From the NCBI RefSeq assembly GCF_003788635.1, contig NZ_AYKH01000009.1:1-64000 (forward strand): DNA of 64,000 bases. The letters are read 5' to 3'. The stretch is from Salinisphaera orenii subsp. orenii MK-B5. Its GTDB lineage: Bacteria > Pseudomonadota > Gammaproteobacteria > Nevskiales > Salinisphaeraceae. Below, one piece after another: positions 8,900-20,375 of the stretch. Each line of letters begins with the position of its first letter. Within the stretch, counting starts at the first letter, position 1. The notes below the pieces were generated by a model. It worked only from the letters and a program-made list of their open reading frames with translations. It was not told the origin of the DNA and made no database searches. Both the position numbers and the translations under genes were made by a program.

Positions 8900-9745
8900 T
8901 CAGGTGTCGGCCGACGCGGACTTGGGCGCCCGCGCGCGGCGTACGTTGGTGAGCATCGGTGCGCCGGTGCCGGGGTCGGTGAGCAGCGTGCAGTCGACGC
9001 CGTAGAGCTCGTGCACCAGCGCGCGCGTCACGACCTCGCTCGGCGCGCCGGCGGCGACGATCTCGCCGGCGCGCATCGCCACCAGATAATCGGCATAGCG
9101 GCAGGCGTTGCCCAGATCGTGCAGCACCATGACGATTGTCTTGCCGGCGGCCGCGAGATCGCGCACGAGCTCGAAGACTTCGATGGCGTGCCCCAGATCG
9201 AGGGCGGTCGTGGGCTCGTCTAGCAAAAGCAACGACGTCTGCTGGGCGATGGCCATGGCGATCCAGGCGCGCTGGCGCTGGCCGCCGGACATGGCGTCGA
9301 GGGGCCGGTCGGACAGTGCTTCGAGATCGGCGGCGGCGAGCGCGGCCTTGACCACGCGGGCATCCTCGGCGGACCACTGGCGCAGCCAGCCCTGATGCGG
9401 CTGGCGGCCGAAGCGGATCAGCTCGGCGGCCGTCAGGCCCTCCGGTGCGGTCACGCTCTGCGGCAGCAGGGCGAGCGCGCGGGCCAGTTCGCGTGCGCCG
9501 AAATCGCGGATGTCCCGGTCGTCGAGCGTCACGCGGCCGGCCTCGGGAGCGTGCAGGCGTGCCAGCCCGGCCAGCAGCGTCGACTTGCCGCAACCGTTCG
9601 GGCCGACAATGGCCGTCACCCGGCCGCGCGGCAGGGCCAGGTCCAGATCGCGGATGACGGGTACGCGGCCGTGGGCCAGCGTGAGGCCGTGGGCGCGGAG
9701 TGGGCTGGGCGTGTCGGCCGGCGGGCCGTAGGCCAGGTGGTTCAT
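8900..9745 (-). CDS. Iron-siderophore ABC transporter ATP-binding protein (FepC/FecE type)
   Basis: A 281-residue ABC ATPase. Walker A GPNGCGKST is at 48-56, the Q-loop at LLPQ, the signature MSGGQRQR at 152-159 and Walker B LLLLDEP at 172-178, with the switch histidine in VLHDLGNA. The sequence type is that of FecE/FepC, which energise import of ferric siderophores, heme or B12 across the inner membrane. Its ATG overlaps the stop of the preceding permease frame as ATGA. The encoded protein is complete even though that permease gene is frameshifted. Confidence 0.92.
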   Translation of the reverse strand: MNHLAYGPPADTPSPLRAHGLTLAHGRVPVIRDLDLALPRGRVTAIVGPNGCGKSTLLAGLARLHAPEAGRVTLDDRDIRDFGARELARALALLPQSVTAPEGLTAAELIRFGRQPHQGWLRQWSAEDARVVKAALAAADLEALSDRPLDAMSGGQRQRAWIAMAIAQQTSLLLLDEPTTALDLGHAIEVFELVRDLAAAGKTIVMVLHDLGNACRYADYLVAMRAGEIVAAGAPSEVVTRALVHELYGVDCTLLTDPGTGAPMLTNVRRARAPKSASADT

Positions 9746-10840
9746 GCGCCGATCCTGTGGCCAGGGCGCAGCAGTATCCAGAGCAGAAACGGCGCGCCGA
9801 CCACGCTGGTGATCAGGCCGGCGGGGATCTCGATCGGCGCCAGCACGCGGCGGCCGACGAGATCGGCGACCACCATGATCAGCGCGCCGGCGAGCGCGGC
9901 GCCGAACAGCGGCACGCCGAGGCGCGACGACAGATGGCGCGCGATCTCCGGGCCCATGAGGGCGATCAGGCCGACCGGCCCGGCCACCGCCACCGCGAGC
10001 GCGCTGAGCAGCACGGCAAGCGCGAGCGCATGCAGGCGGCACCGGCCGACGCGAATGCCCAGCCCGCGGGCTACGGCGTCCGAGAAACGCACGGCGGCGA
10101 GCGCGCGCCAGCAGGCCCGCGCCGACCAGTGCCGCCGGCAGGCCCACGGCGAGCAGTTCGACCGCGAGCGGGTTGGCGGCGTTCAGGCTGCCGACGGTCC
10201 AGGGGTAGGCCGTGTTGGCGTTGTCGATGGGCGCGCGGGCCAGCATCAGCTGGGTGCCGGCGCCAAAGGCCGCGCCGACGCCGATGCCCGCCACGATAAA
10301 GCGATAGCCGCGGGTGCCCACGCCGCCGGCCAGGCCGAAGGTGATCGCTGTGGCCGTGGCCGCCCCGGCCAGCGCCATGGCCGGCGGCGCGAGGCCGAAC
10401 CCCGTGCCGACGACCGAGGCCACCGCGAACGCCGTGGCGCCGTTGTCGATGCCGATGATGCCGGGTGTGGCGAGCCGATTGCGGGCCAGTGTCTGCATCA
10501 GACAGCCGGCGAGGGCGAAGGCGGCACCCGAGAGCAGGCCGGCGGCCAGCCGGGTCAGGCGCAGTTCCCGAATCACGAACACGGTCATGGCGTCGCCGTG
10601 ACCGAACAGGCCGCGCAGCGCGGCCGTCGCGCCGATCGAGGCGCTGCCCAGACACAGCGACGCCAGGCTGGCGGCCAGCAGCAGTCCGGTCAGCACCAGA
10701 TTGGCCGCGGTGGCGCGCTTGTCGACCAGGATCGACCAGCGTCCGTCGTGCCCGCGCGCGGCGATACGCCACATCGCTGGCGGCGGCGCCACGGGCGACG
10801 CGGCGGCGCGGGCCCGCGTGGTCGTCTCGAGCGCGCTCAC
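9742..10840 (-). pseudogene. FecCD-type siderophore permease, second subunit, interrupted by a frameshift
   Basis: The gene starts at a GTG (10840) that overlaps the stop of the first permease. It encodes typical FecCD helices (MTVFVIRELRLTRLAAGLL, then FALAGCLMQTLARN and GIIGIDNGATAF) up to VGAGLLARA. The reading frame then changes: the C-terminal half (VRFSDAVARGLGIRV and GPVGLIALMGPEIARH) is in another frame ending at 9742. The switch lies in a GCGCGCGC run at about 10099-10110; one base fewer or two more would restore LLAR-(A)LAAVRFSDAV. Reassembled length is about 366 residues. Either a true lesion disables the transporter, or the run was misread in sequencing. Confidence 0.85.
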
Positions 10841-11880
10841 AGGCCGGGCAGCCGTCGCAGCCGGACCACGGCCACCAGCACCGGCGCGCCGACGAGTGCG
10901 GTCAGTACGCCGAGCGGCAGCTCCGAGGGCCGCACCAGCAGCCGCGAGGCGATATCCGCGCCCACCGTCAGCAGGGCGCCGATCGGCAGACACAGCCCCA
11001 GCGTGCGGCGGATGTCCGGGCCGGCGAGCAGGCGCGCGGCGAACGGCGCCACCAGGCCGACGAAGGCGATGGGCCCCGCGATGGCGGTCGCCGAGCCCAC
11101 CAGAAGCGCGACCGCGACGATCACGAGCAGGCGCACGGTCCGCGGCCGGTGACCGAGCCCGGTCGCCACCCGCTCGCCGAGCGCGAGTGCGGCCAGCGGC
11201 CGGGCGATCACGACCACGATCGCCAGTGCCACGCCCAGGCCGGGGAGCAGCGCCATGATGTCGGCGGGCCGGCGCCCGGCGAGGCTGCCCACGACCCAGA
11301 ACCGGATCTCGTCGGCGGTGCGCTCGTCGAAGAGCAGGATCATCGAGGTCAGCGATCCCAGCAGCCCCGAGAGTACCGCACCGGCGAGCACGAGGCGGAC
11401 CGGATCATCGCCGACCCCGCGCACGCGCGAGGCCGCGAGCACGGCGACGCAGCCGGCCAGGGCGCCGAGCTGGGCCACCGGCACGCGCAGGGTCGCGGCA
11501 CTCGCGCCCAGGGCGATGGCGATCGCCACCGCCAGCGCGCTGCCGGCGCTCACGCCCAGCAGGCCCGGCTCGGCCAGCGGATTGCGCGTGACCGCCTGCA
11601 ACAGCGCGCCGGCCGCGCCGAGCGCGGCGCCCACGAGCACGCCGATGAGCGTGCGCGGCGCGCGCAGCGACTCGACCACGAAACGGGCCCGGGCGTCGTC
11701 GGGCCCGGCGTCGAGCCCGGCGATCCAGGCCAGCAGGCCGCGCAGCGACGCCCCGGGGCCTGTCGATCCGGCGCCGAACAGCAGGCTCGCCACGCAGGCG
11801 GCGGCCAGCCCGGCAGACAGCAGCGCCAACCACAGGCGTGGCCGGTTCCGGGGCACCGATACGAGCGGCAGGCCGGTCAA
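10837..11880 (-). CDS. Iron-siderophore ABC transporter permease (FecCD family)
   Basis: A 347-residue inner-membrane permease with about nine to ten helices. Family motifs include RAPRTLIGVLVGAALGAAG, GALLQAVTRNPLAEPGLLGVSAGSA, and the cytoplasmic ATPase-contact region GPIAFVGLVAPFAARL. It would form the channel with the second, frameshifted permease. The apparent start is TTG at 11880, overlapping the binding-protein stop as TTGA; a GTG at 11856 is an alternative. Both flanking overlaps indicate tight translational coupling within the operon. Confidence 0.92.
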   Translation of the reverse strand: MTGLPLVSVPRNRPRLWLALLSAGLAAACVASLLFGAGSTGPGASLRGLLAWIAGLDAGPDDARARFVVESLRAPRTLIGVLVGAALGAAGALLQAVTRNPLAEPGLLGVSAGSALAVAIAIALGASAATLRVPVAQLGALAGCVAVLAASRVRGVGDDPVRLVLAGAVLSGLLGSLTSMILLFDERTADEIRFWVVGSLAGRRPADIMALLPGLGVALAIVVVIARPLAALALGERVATGLGHRPRTVRLLVIVAVALLVGSATAIAGPIAFVGLVAPFAARLLAGPDIRRTLGLCLPIGALLTVGADIASRLLVRPSELPLGVLTALVGAPVLVAVVRLRRLPGL

Positions 11881-12803
11881 GGCTGACGATCGAGATCCAG
11901 CGCCGCGGCGATGTCGTCGAGAATCGCGTTGGCGGCGATCGGGCCGGAGGCGCTGGTCCAGAGCTGGCCGTCCACGGCCACCACGCGATCACGCTGGACC
12001 ACGTCCAGACGCTCGAAGCCGGGCGAGGACCGGGCCTGGGCCAGTGCGTTCTCGCCGTCGGCGTTGAGCGTGGCGAGGAACAGCCAGTCGCTGTCGATGC
12101 GATCCAGGTTCTCGAGGCTCAGCGGGTCGCTGTGCGGGCGCCCCTCGGCGACGACGCCGGCGTCGTTGACGGTGAAGCCCGCAGCCGCGAGCACGCGGCT
12201 GGCGAAGATGATGTCGGCCATGACCAGCGGCCCCTGAGGCATCCAGCGCGCTAGCGTCGCTTCGGCGGCCTCCGGCACCTGCGTGGCGATTGCCGCGGTG
12301 CGCGTGTCGAAGTTGTTGATCAGCGCTTCGGCGCGATCGGTTGCGTTCAGGGCGCGAGCGTAGAGGCGGGTGTGCGCCTGCCAGGCGTCGGGGGCGAAGT
12401 TCGAGCCCTTCGGTACCACCGTGGGCGCGATGTTCGACAGCAGTCGATACTGGGACTCGGGCAGCGTCGCGGCGGCGAGGATGACGTCGGGCCGTTGCGC
12501 GACCACCGCCTCGATATGGGTCTCGCGCGCGGTGCCGACGATGGCGATGTCGTCCACGCGACCGTCCATGTAGCGGGCCACGCCGTCGCCGCCCCGGGTG
12601 GCGACGGCGGCGACCGGTGTCGTGCCGAGCGCGACCGCGGCATCGAGTGCGCCTTCGTGGAGTGTGACCACGCGCTCGGGGGTGCCGTCGATCTCGATCG
12701 TGCCGTAGCGGGTGTCCAGCATGCGCGCGGCGCCCGGCAGGCTGACGGCGAGCAGAGCCGTCAGCGCCAGGCAGAGGCCGGTCTTGCGAATGGTGATGAG
12801 CAT
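11877..12803 (-). CDS. Periplasmic iron-siderophore binding protein (FecB/FhuD type)
   Basis: A 308-residue secreted binding protein. An N-terminal signal peptide (about residues 1-26) is followed by the two-lobed helical-backbone fold: GTPERVVTLHEGALDAAVALG near 40-60, then RPDVILAAATLPESQYRLLSNIAPTV, typical of the TroA/FhuD class. It would deliver ferric siderophore from the outer-membrane receptor to the permeases. It follows the receptor gene by 94 bp and overlaps the first permease. No lipobox is seen, so it is probably a soluble periplasmic protein. Confidence 0.9.
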   Translation of the reverse strand: MLITIRKTGLCLALTALLAVSLPGAARMLDTRYGTIEIDGTPERVVTLHEGALDAAVALGTTPVAAVATRGGDGVARYMDGRVDDIAIVGTARETHIEAVVAQRPDVILAAATLPESQYRLLSNIAPTVVPKGSNFAPDAWQAHTRLYARALNATDRAEALINNFDTRTAAIATQVPEAAEATLARWMPQGPLVMADIIFASRVLAAAGFTVNDAGVVAEGRPHSDPLSLENLDRIDSDWLFLATLNADGENALAQARSSPGFERLDVVQRDRVVAVDGQLWTSASGPIAANAILDDIAAALDLDRQP

Positions 12804-12897
12804 GCGTTCGGGTCTTCCGGTAAGCGGCGCGGGCGTCTCGCGCCCGCGCAGAATTGATGAAGGGCCGCCACGCTACGGCGGCGGCTGTGTCGCGGCG

Positions 12898-14859
<1,962 letters not shown>

Positions 14860-14882
14860 GTGTCCCCCTTTTGCGTTTATTA

Positions 14883-14907
14883 AATACGAATCAATATCAT
14901 TTGTATT
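14883..14907. promoter_or_regulatory. Fur-box-like operator upstream of the siderophore receptor
   Basis: An inverted repeat AATACGAAT-N7-ATTTGTATT (8 of 9 positions symmetric) with the AT-rich centre CAATATC lies 23 bp upstream of the receptor ATG, in one of the few AT-rich spots of the window. On the minus strand it contains ATGATATTGATTC, which resembles the Fur 7-1-7 core (TGATAAT and its mirror). The site is in the divergent region shared with the LysR gene, so iron-loaded Fur could repress both directions. The match is visual only. Confidence 0.55.
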
Positions 14908-15005
14908 GTGGTATAAATGCCGTTGCGCCGGCGGCAACGTGTCATCCCGATTGCTGCAACATCAGGGGCGCCGGAGGCAGTGCCGAGCGAGGGAGAAGGC
15001 GAGCG

Positions 15006-15932
15006 ATGCATCATCTGGACGATCTCGCGGTGTTCGTGGCCGTGGTCGAAAACGCCAGTCTCACGGCCAGCGCCCGCGATATGGCGCTGTCGAAATCCAC
15101 GCTCAGCCGGCGGCTGGGCCGTCTGGAAACACAGGTGGGCCAGCCGCTGCTCGAACGCCGCTCCAACCGTCTGGTACCGACCGAGGCGGGCGAGACCTTC
15201 GCCGGCTACTGCCGGCACATGCTCGATCTCAGTCGCGAGAGCCGGCACGCGCTGGACAATCTGCGCGAACGGGTCAGCGGCCAGCTGACCGTCCACGCGC
15301 ATCCGCTGTTCATGCGTGGCTGGTTCACGCATCGGGTCGAGGCGTTTCTGGAGCGCTTTCCCGAAATGGAGCTGACGCTGGCGACGCTCACCCAGCCGCC
15401 CACGGCCGAGTCGGACATCGCCATCTGTCTCTGGCCGGGCGCGCTCGAGGACTGCGGGCTGCGCACCGAAACCGTGGGCCGGCTCACCCGCGGCATCTAC
15501 GCGCATCCCGATTATCTGGCCGAGCGCGGTACCCCGTTGCACCCGCGCGATCTGGCCGCACATGATTGGGTGGACATGCTGGGGGCCCTGCGTGACGGGC
15601 TGACGCTGCGGCGTGCGGACGGCTCGGCCCATCGGCTGGCGCCGCTGCGCTCGCGCTCGCGCGCCGACCAGGATGTGCTCCAGGCCGATGCCATCGTGCG
15701 CGGGCGCGGGCTGGGCGTTCTTCCGGACTGGATGGTCGCCCGGCGCCTGCGCGCGCATCCCGGTACGCTCGTGTCCTGTCTTCAGGACTGGACGTTGCCC
15801 GCCGTGCCGATCACGCTGGCCTGCCCGCACGGTCGTCTGCCGCGCAAGACGCTGTGTCTGCTCGATCATCTGCGCGCGGCCATCCCGCCGGACTGGCGTC
15901 GGGCCGGTGACGCGCCGCCCCGACCGACCTGA
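15006..15932 (+). CDS. LysR family transcriptional regulator
   Basis: A 308-residue LysR protein. The N-terminal winged helix-turn-helix (HHLDDLAVFVAVVENASLTA, then KSTLSRRLGRLETQVGQPLL) covers residues 2-60; the C-terminal part is the periplasmic-binding-like effector domain. The best match in style is the GcvA/DsdC-like subgroup that represses or activates a divergent neighbour. The ATG at 15006 is preceded by GGGAGAAGG. It is divergent from the siderophore receptor, sharing 146 bp, and 77 bp upstream of glutamate dehydrogenase, so its target could be either; the effector is unknown. Confidence 0.9.
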   Translation: MHHLDDLAVFVAVVENASLTASARDMALSKSTLSRRLGRLETQVGQPLLERRSNRLVPTEAGETFAGYCRHMLDLSRESRHALDNLRERVSGQLTVHAHPLFMRGWFTHRVEAFLERFPEMELTLATLTQPPTAESDIAICLWPGALEDCGLRTETVGRLTRGIYAHPDYLAERGTPLHPRDLAAHDWVDMLGALRDGLTLRRADGSAHRLAPLRSRSRADQDVLQADAIVRGRGLGVLPDWMVARRLRAHPGTLVSCLQDWTLPAVPITLACPHGRLPRKTLCLLDHLRAAIPPDWRRAGDAPPRPT

Positions 15933-16009
15933 AACATCCGCCGGCCCCTTGATTCGGCGTGTTTCCGCGGTCAGGTAGAAGATATTGCTCAACGCCTGGA
16001 CGATCGATC

Positions 16010-17296
16010 ATGCCCAGTCTCTTCGATGGCGCCGGCGCGCGTATCAGCGCCGCGCTCGAACACGTCGACATCTCCGAGGACACCGCCCAGCGTCTGGCCC
16101 AGCCGGACACCGCGCTCAAGGTGTCGGTGCCGCTGCGCCGCGACGACGGCACGCTGACGCTATACCCCGGCTACCGCGTGCGCTATGACGACACCCTCGG
16201 CCCGGCCAAGGGCGGCATCCGCTTTCATCCGGACGTGGGTGCGGACGAGGTCGCCACGCTCGCGTTCTGGATGACCATCAAGTGCGCGGTGCTTGGCCTG
16301 CCCTTCGGGGGCGGCAAGGGTGGCGTCGCGGTCGACCCGAAGGGGCTCTCGCCCGCCGAGCTCGAGCGCCTGTCGCGGGCCTGGGTGGACAAGGTCGCCG
16401 ACTTCATCGGCCCGAACACGGACATCCCGGCCCCGGACGTGAACACGAATCCGCGGGTCATGGGCTGGATGATGGATCAGTACCGGATCATCAACCGCGG
16501 CGAGGTGCGCGAGGTCATCACCGGCAAGCCGGTCGAGATGGGCGGCTCGGCCGGCCGCGCGACCGCCACCGGCGACGGGGCCTTCCATACGCTCACCACG
16601 ATGATGCAGCGCTGGGACCGGCAGGCCGAGGGCACGACGGTCGCCGTGCAGGGCTTCGGCAACGCCGGCGCGCGTTTCGCCCGGCGCTGTGCCGAGGCCG
16701 GTTACACCGTGGTTGCGGTCAGCGATTCCAGCGGCGCCATCCACGATCCGAACGGCCTCGACATCGACGCCGTGATCGCGCATAAGGAGGCGCACCGGTC
16801 GGTCGCCTCCGGCTACAGCGAAGGCGATGTCGGCGGCGCCGGCCGCGGCGAGACCCTCGGCAACGACGAGCTGATCGAGCTGGATGTGGATATCCTCGCC
16901 CCGGCCGCGCTGGAGAACGTCGTCACCGCCGACAACGCGGACCGCGTGCGCGCCGGCACGATCGTCGAGATCGCCAACGGCCCGGTCGCCAGCGAGGCCG
17001 ACGCGACCCTCGCGGCCAACGGCGTGGCCGTGCTGCCCGACATCCTGGCCAACGCCGGCGGCGTGACCGTGAGCTATTTCGAGTGGGTCCAGAACCGCCA
17101 GGCCTGGTACTGGGACGCGTCGACCGTGGCCGAGCGGCTCGAGCAGCGCATGGTCGATGCCACGAAACGCGTTGCCGACCGCGCCGAGTCGCTGGAGATA
17201 GACCACCGCACCGCGGCCTACGTCATCGCCCTCGAAAAGCTCGACGCCGCCGCCCGCGCCCGCGGTACGAGCAGCTTCTTCCGCGACGGCGGCTGA
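16010..17296 (+). CDS. gdhA: Glu/Leu/Phe/Val dehydrogenase (glutamate dehydrogenase type)
   Basis: A 428-residue hexameric-type glutamate dehydrogenase that interconverts glutamate and 2-oxoglutarate plus ammonia with NAD(P)(H). KGGIRFHPDV is at 67-76, the catalytic lysine in PFGGGKGGV (Lys103), and the catalytic aspartate in NTDIPAPDV (Asp143). The Rossmann motif GFGNAG is at 215-220. The C-terminal ILANAGGVTVSYFEWVQN is diagnostic. A longer in-frame start exists at 15959 but the ATG at 16010 gives the family N-terminus. No associated regulator except the upstream LysR gene. Confidence 0.93.
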   Translation: MPSLFDGAGARISAALEHVDISEDTAQRLAQPDTALKVSVPLRRDDGTLTLYPGYRVRYDDTLGPAKGGIRFHPDVGADEVATLAFWMTIKCAVLGLPFGGGKGGVAVDPKGLSPAELERLSRAWVDKVADFIGPNTDIPAPDVNTNPRVMGWMMDQYRIINRGEVREVITGKPVEMGGSAGRATATGDGAFHTLTTMMQRWDRQAEGTTVAVQGFGNAGARFARRCAEAGYTVVAVSDSSGAIHDPNGLDIDAVIAHKEAHRSVASGYSEGDVGGAGRGETLGNDELIELDVDILAPAALENVVTADNADRVRAGTIVEIANGPVASEADATLAANGVAVLPDILANAGGVTVSYFEWVQNRQAWYWDASTVAERLEQRMVDATKRVADRAESLEIDHRTAAYVIALEKLDAAARARGTSSFFRDGG

Positions 17297-17802
17297 ACAC
17301 AGGTTCCGATCGCGGGTTCGCGAAGCGGCGCCGCGGCCCGCGTTGCTGCGGCAGGCTCGATGCGTCTGGGCCGTAAGCAGCGGGCGCCGCCCGTTTGTCG
17401 GCGCACGATTGGCGCGCGCCTGGCCTGCCGCGCGACGGTTGTTGCTTCGGTGTGTCCGGCACGGGGTGATCGCGCGATCGTGGTGCAGTAACGGCATCCC
17501 AAATTACGCGGGGCGCCCCGGCGGCTGATCGAGGGCTTTTCGGTGCCATTCCGTCAAACGACTGACGAATCGAATAAAAAATGGCGTGCTCTCAGGCTTG
17601 AGACCACTCGGGTTCGCGTCGTGCTCGTGGCCGCTCGCGTCCGCGCACTTGACTTGTGCAGTGCGACGGTGGATTACTCGATGCTGTCGGTGAAATCGTG
17701 TTTCGTTTTACGCCGACCGGGAGCGGATACCAACCGAAAATAATCGCGCCGGAGCGAGACGGTCGCCACGAGGCCGCGGCAACGGTGCGCAGGAGGGGAA
17801 GG
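17297..17802. other. 506 bp intergenic region, leader of the following lipoprotein gene
   Basis: No gene is supported here. The first 250 bases are GC-rich; from about 17560 the sequence becomes AT-richer (GAATAAAAAATGG, AAAATAATCGCG), which suits a promoter region for the hydrolase at 17803. A strong ribosome site AGGAGGGGAAGG ends the gap. I could not assign a clear -35/-10 pair, and no terminator for gdhA is evident. Confidence 0.5.
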
Positions 17803-19218
17803 ATGATCGATCTACGCTGGACTCAGGTCCTGGCGCTCGCCTGTGCGAGTGCGCTGGTGGCGGGGTGCTCGAGCGACGACGGCGATGACGTGGCCGTCGA
17901 CGACACGGACAACGCCGAAACCGTCAGGCTGCAGGACGACCGCAGTTTTTCCGTCGATGAGTCGACGCTACCGTTCGAGGCGCTGGACGGCGTCGAGACC
18001 GACCGCTGGTGGGGTGTTCTGGACGGCGCGGGCTACCGTGTCGAGGTGCCCGCCGAGGGCAACTGGAACGGCATGCTCGTCATGTATGCGCATGGTTATC
18101 GCGGCGAGGGCGAACAGCTCACGGTGGGTAATGCGCCGCTGCGCAGCTACTACATCAGTCAGGGCTATGCTTGGGCCGCCTCGAGCTACAGCAAGAACTA
18201 CTACGACGTGCGTGTCGGCGTGGAGGATACGAACGCCTTGGCCAACGCGATCACCGATATCGCCGCCGAGAACGGGCGTACGCTCATGGCGCCGAGCAAG
18301 ATCTATATCACCGGCGATTCGATGGGCGGCCACGTCACCGCCGCCGCCATCGAAGCCGAGACCCTGGCCAACGCCAACCACAAGACGAGCTATGCCGGCG
18401 CCGTGCCGCGCTGTGGCGTGGTCGGAGGTACCGCCGAGTTCGATTACCTGGGCAACGTCACCTTTGCGGCCCAGCATGCCGCGGATCTCGGACCGAACAG
18501 CTATCCGGCCGAGTTCGACCAGTCGGCGATCGATGCGGTGCTCTGGGAGACACCTCCGAGCTTCGAACAGCAGGGCGTGCCCACCGAGGCCGGCCTGCGG
18601 TTGGAGAACATCGTCCGCACGCTCAGCGGGGGCGACCGGCCGGCGTTCGAGCAGGGTTTCCGAGGCGGCTACTACAACGTCGTGATGGGTACCGGGGGGC
18701 GTGACGGCACGGTCAACGGCATCCTGGCGCGCAACAGCTTCGGCAACCCGGAGGTGCACTACAACTACGACGGCGACCCCGACGCGGTCAGCGATGACGA
18801 GAGCCTGTTCAATCAGAGCATGCTGCGGGTGAACGCGAACCCGGATGCCAATCCCCCGCAGCCCGACGGTCTGCGCTGGATTCCGAAGATCAACGGCGAG
18901 TTCAGCGTGCCGGTGGTGACGCTGCACAACACCGGCGATCTGTACGTGCCCTTCCTGCACGAACAGCTCTACCGGGAGCGCGCCCAGGCCAACGGCAACG
19001 AGGATCTGCTGGTTCAGCGCGCGATACGGGCCTCGCCGCACTGCGACTGGGAGCCGGCGGAACTCGTCGAGGCCTTCAACGCCATGATCGCCTGGGAGCA
19101 GAACGGCCAGAAGCCGGCCGGCGACTCGGTCTCACGTGACGCGATCGACGACGAGAACTACGGCTGCCAGTTCACCCGTGAGCAGCGGGCCGGCATCCCC
19201 GCCTGTCCGGCGTCCTGA
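17803..19218 (+). CDS. Alpha/beta-hydrolase lipoprotein
   Basis: A 471-residue exported lipoprotein. The signal peptide ends in the lipobox LVAGC with the lipidated cysteine at residue 22, followed by an acidic linker (SSDDGDDVAVDDTD). The nucleophile elbow is GDSMGG (Ser173); the other triad members are likely Asp379 (HNTGDLYVPF) and His413 (SPHCDW). This is an esterase, amidase or depolymerase type fold; the substrate is unknown. Three cysteines near the C-terminus (positions 414, 461 and 469) could form a disulfide. The start at 17803 is fixed by AGGAGGGGAAGG. Single-gene unit ending in a clear terminator. Confidence 0.85.
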   Translation: MIDLRWTQVLALACASALVAGCSSDDGDDVAVDDTDNAETVRLQDDRSFSVDESTLPFEALDGVETDRWWGVLDGAGYRVEVPAEGNWNGMLVMYAHGYRGEGEQLTVGNAPLRSYYISQGYAWAASSYSKNYYDVRVGVEDTNALANAITDIAAENGRTLMAPSKIYITGDSMGGHVTAAAIEAETLANANHKTSYAGAVPRCGVVGGTAEFDYLGNVTFAAQHAADLGPNSYPAEFDQSAIDAVLWETPPSFEQQGVPTEAGLRLENIVRTLSGGDRPAFEQGFRGGYYNVVMGTGGRDGTVNGILARNSFGNPEVHYNYDGDPDAVSDDESLFNQSMLRVNANPDANPPQPDGLRWIPKINGEFSVPVVTLHNTGDLYVPFLHEQLYRERAQANGNEDLLVQRAIRASPHCDWEPAELVEAFNAMIAWEQNGQKPAGDSVSRDAIDDENYGCQFTREQRAGIPACPAS

Positions 19219-19238
19219 TCGGGGCCGGCGCCCGTCGA

Positions 19239-19267
19239 GGGCTGGGGCATGCGCTCCAGCCCTTTTT
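19239..19267 (+). terminator. Rho-independent terminator of the hydrolase lipoprotein gene
   Basis: A GGGCTGG/CCAGCCC stem (19239-19245 and 19256-19262), extendable by three pairs in the loop, is followed at once by TTTTT. It lies 20 bp after the stop codon. Confidence 0.88.
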
Positions 19268-19388
19268 CATGCCCGCAGGCGGTAGCAGTTGCGCCGGGTA
19301 TCACCGCGCCCGCCTTCCGAGTCCCGTGCAGGCGCCGCAATGCCGGAGTGCGTCTCCGCGCTTGGGCCATGGACGCGGGCCTCGGGGG

Positions 19389-20375
19389 TCAGTGGCCGTT
19401 CTTGCGGTCCGCGCGCGCTGACTGGATCAGACTGGCGACGGTGGTGACCACCAGAATGCCGATGATGACCGACAGCGAGAACCAGATCGGGATCTCCGGT
19501 ACCGCGTGCACCGGCTCGCCGCCGTTGATGAAGGGCAGTTCGTTGCCGTGCAGCGCCTCCACGATGAGCTTCGCGCCGATGAAGCCGAGCACCAGCGCCA
19601 GACCCTTGCTGAGATAGATCAGCCGGTCGAGCAGGCCGCCGAGCAGAAAGTAGAGCTGGATCAGGCCGAGCAGGGCGAAGGCGTTGGCCGTGAACACGAT
19701 ATAGGGCTCCTTGGTGAGCCCGTAGATCGCCGGGATCGAGTCCAGCGCGAACAGGATGTCGGTGGCGCCGATGGCGATCATCACGATCAGCATGGGCGTG
19801 ATCATGCGCTTTCCATTTTCGACGACGGTCATCTTCGCGCCGTTGTATTCGTCGGTCGCCGGCAGATACTTCTGCGCCAGCCGCACCATGATGTTGGGCT
19901 CGAATGCTTCGTCCTCGTCGTGGCTGGACGTCGCCAGGCTGTAGGCGGTGTAGAGCAGGAACAGGCCGAAGATGTAGAACACCCAGGAGAAATGCTCGAT
20001 GGCGGCCGCGCCGAGGGCGATGAAGATGGTGCGCAGGATGAGCGCGATCACCACGCCGATCAGCAGCACCTTCTGCTGGTAGGCCTTGGGCACGGCGAAG
20101 GCCGACATGATGATGACGAACACGAACAGATTGTCGACCGACAGGCTCTTCTCGGTGACATAGCCGGCCAAATACTCGACCCCGTGCTGCTGGCCCCAGA
20201 CGTACCAGAGCCCGGCGCCGAACAGCAGCGCGAGCACCACGTAGAACACCGACCAGCCGCCGGCCTCCCGCAGGCTCGGCTCGTGCGGCTTGCGCACGTG
20301 GGCGACGAAATCGAAGATCAGCAGGGCGATGATGCCCGCAATGGTGGTAGCCCAGACCCAGACCGGCACATGCAT
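19389..20375 (-). CDS. TerC family integral membrane protein (Alx-like)
   Basis: A 328-residue inner-membrane protein with about eight to nine helices and the family's intramembrane acidic motifs: EKSLSVDNLFVFVIIMSAF in the first half and ATDILFALDSIPA in the second. Members such as Alx and MeeY/MeeF are implicated in manganese efflux. The start at 20375 is chosen by family length; a longer frame upstream is unlikely. I looked for the yybP-ykoY manganese riboswitch seen before many alx genes and could not recognise it in the 235 bp upstream. Convergent with the lipoprotein hydrolase. Confidence 0.92.
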   Translation of the reverse strand: MHVPVWVWATTIAGIIALLIFDFVAHVRKPHEPSLREAGGWSVFYVVLALLFGAGLWYVWGQQHGVEYLAGYVTEKSLSVDNLFVFVIIMSAFAVPKAYQQKVLLIGVVIALILRTIFIALGAAAIEHFSWVFYIFGLFLLYTAYSLATSSHDEDEAFEPNIMVRLAQKYLPATDEYNGAKMTVVENGKRMITPMLIVMIAIGATDILFALDSIPAIYGLTKEPYIVFTANAFALLGLIQLYFLLGGLLDRLIYLSKGLALVLGFIGAKLIVEALHGNELPFINGGEPVHAVPEIPIWFSLSVIIGILVVTTVASLIQSARADRKNGH

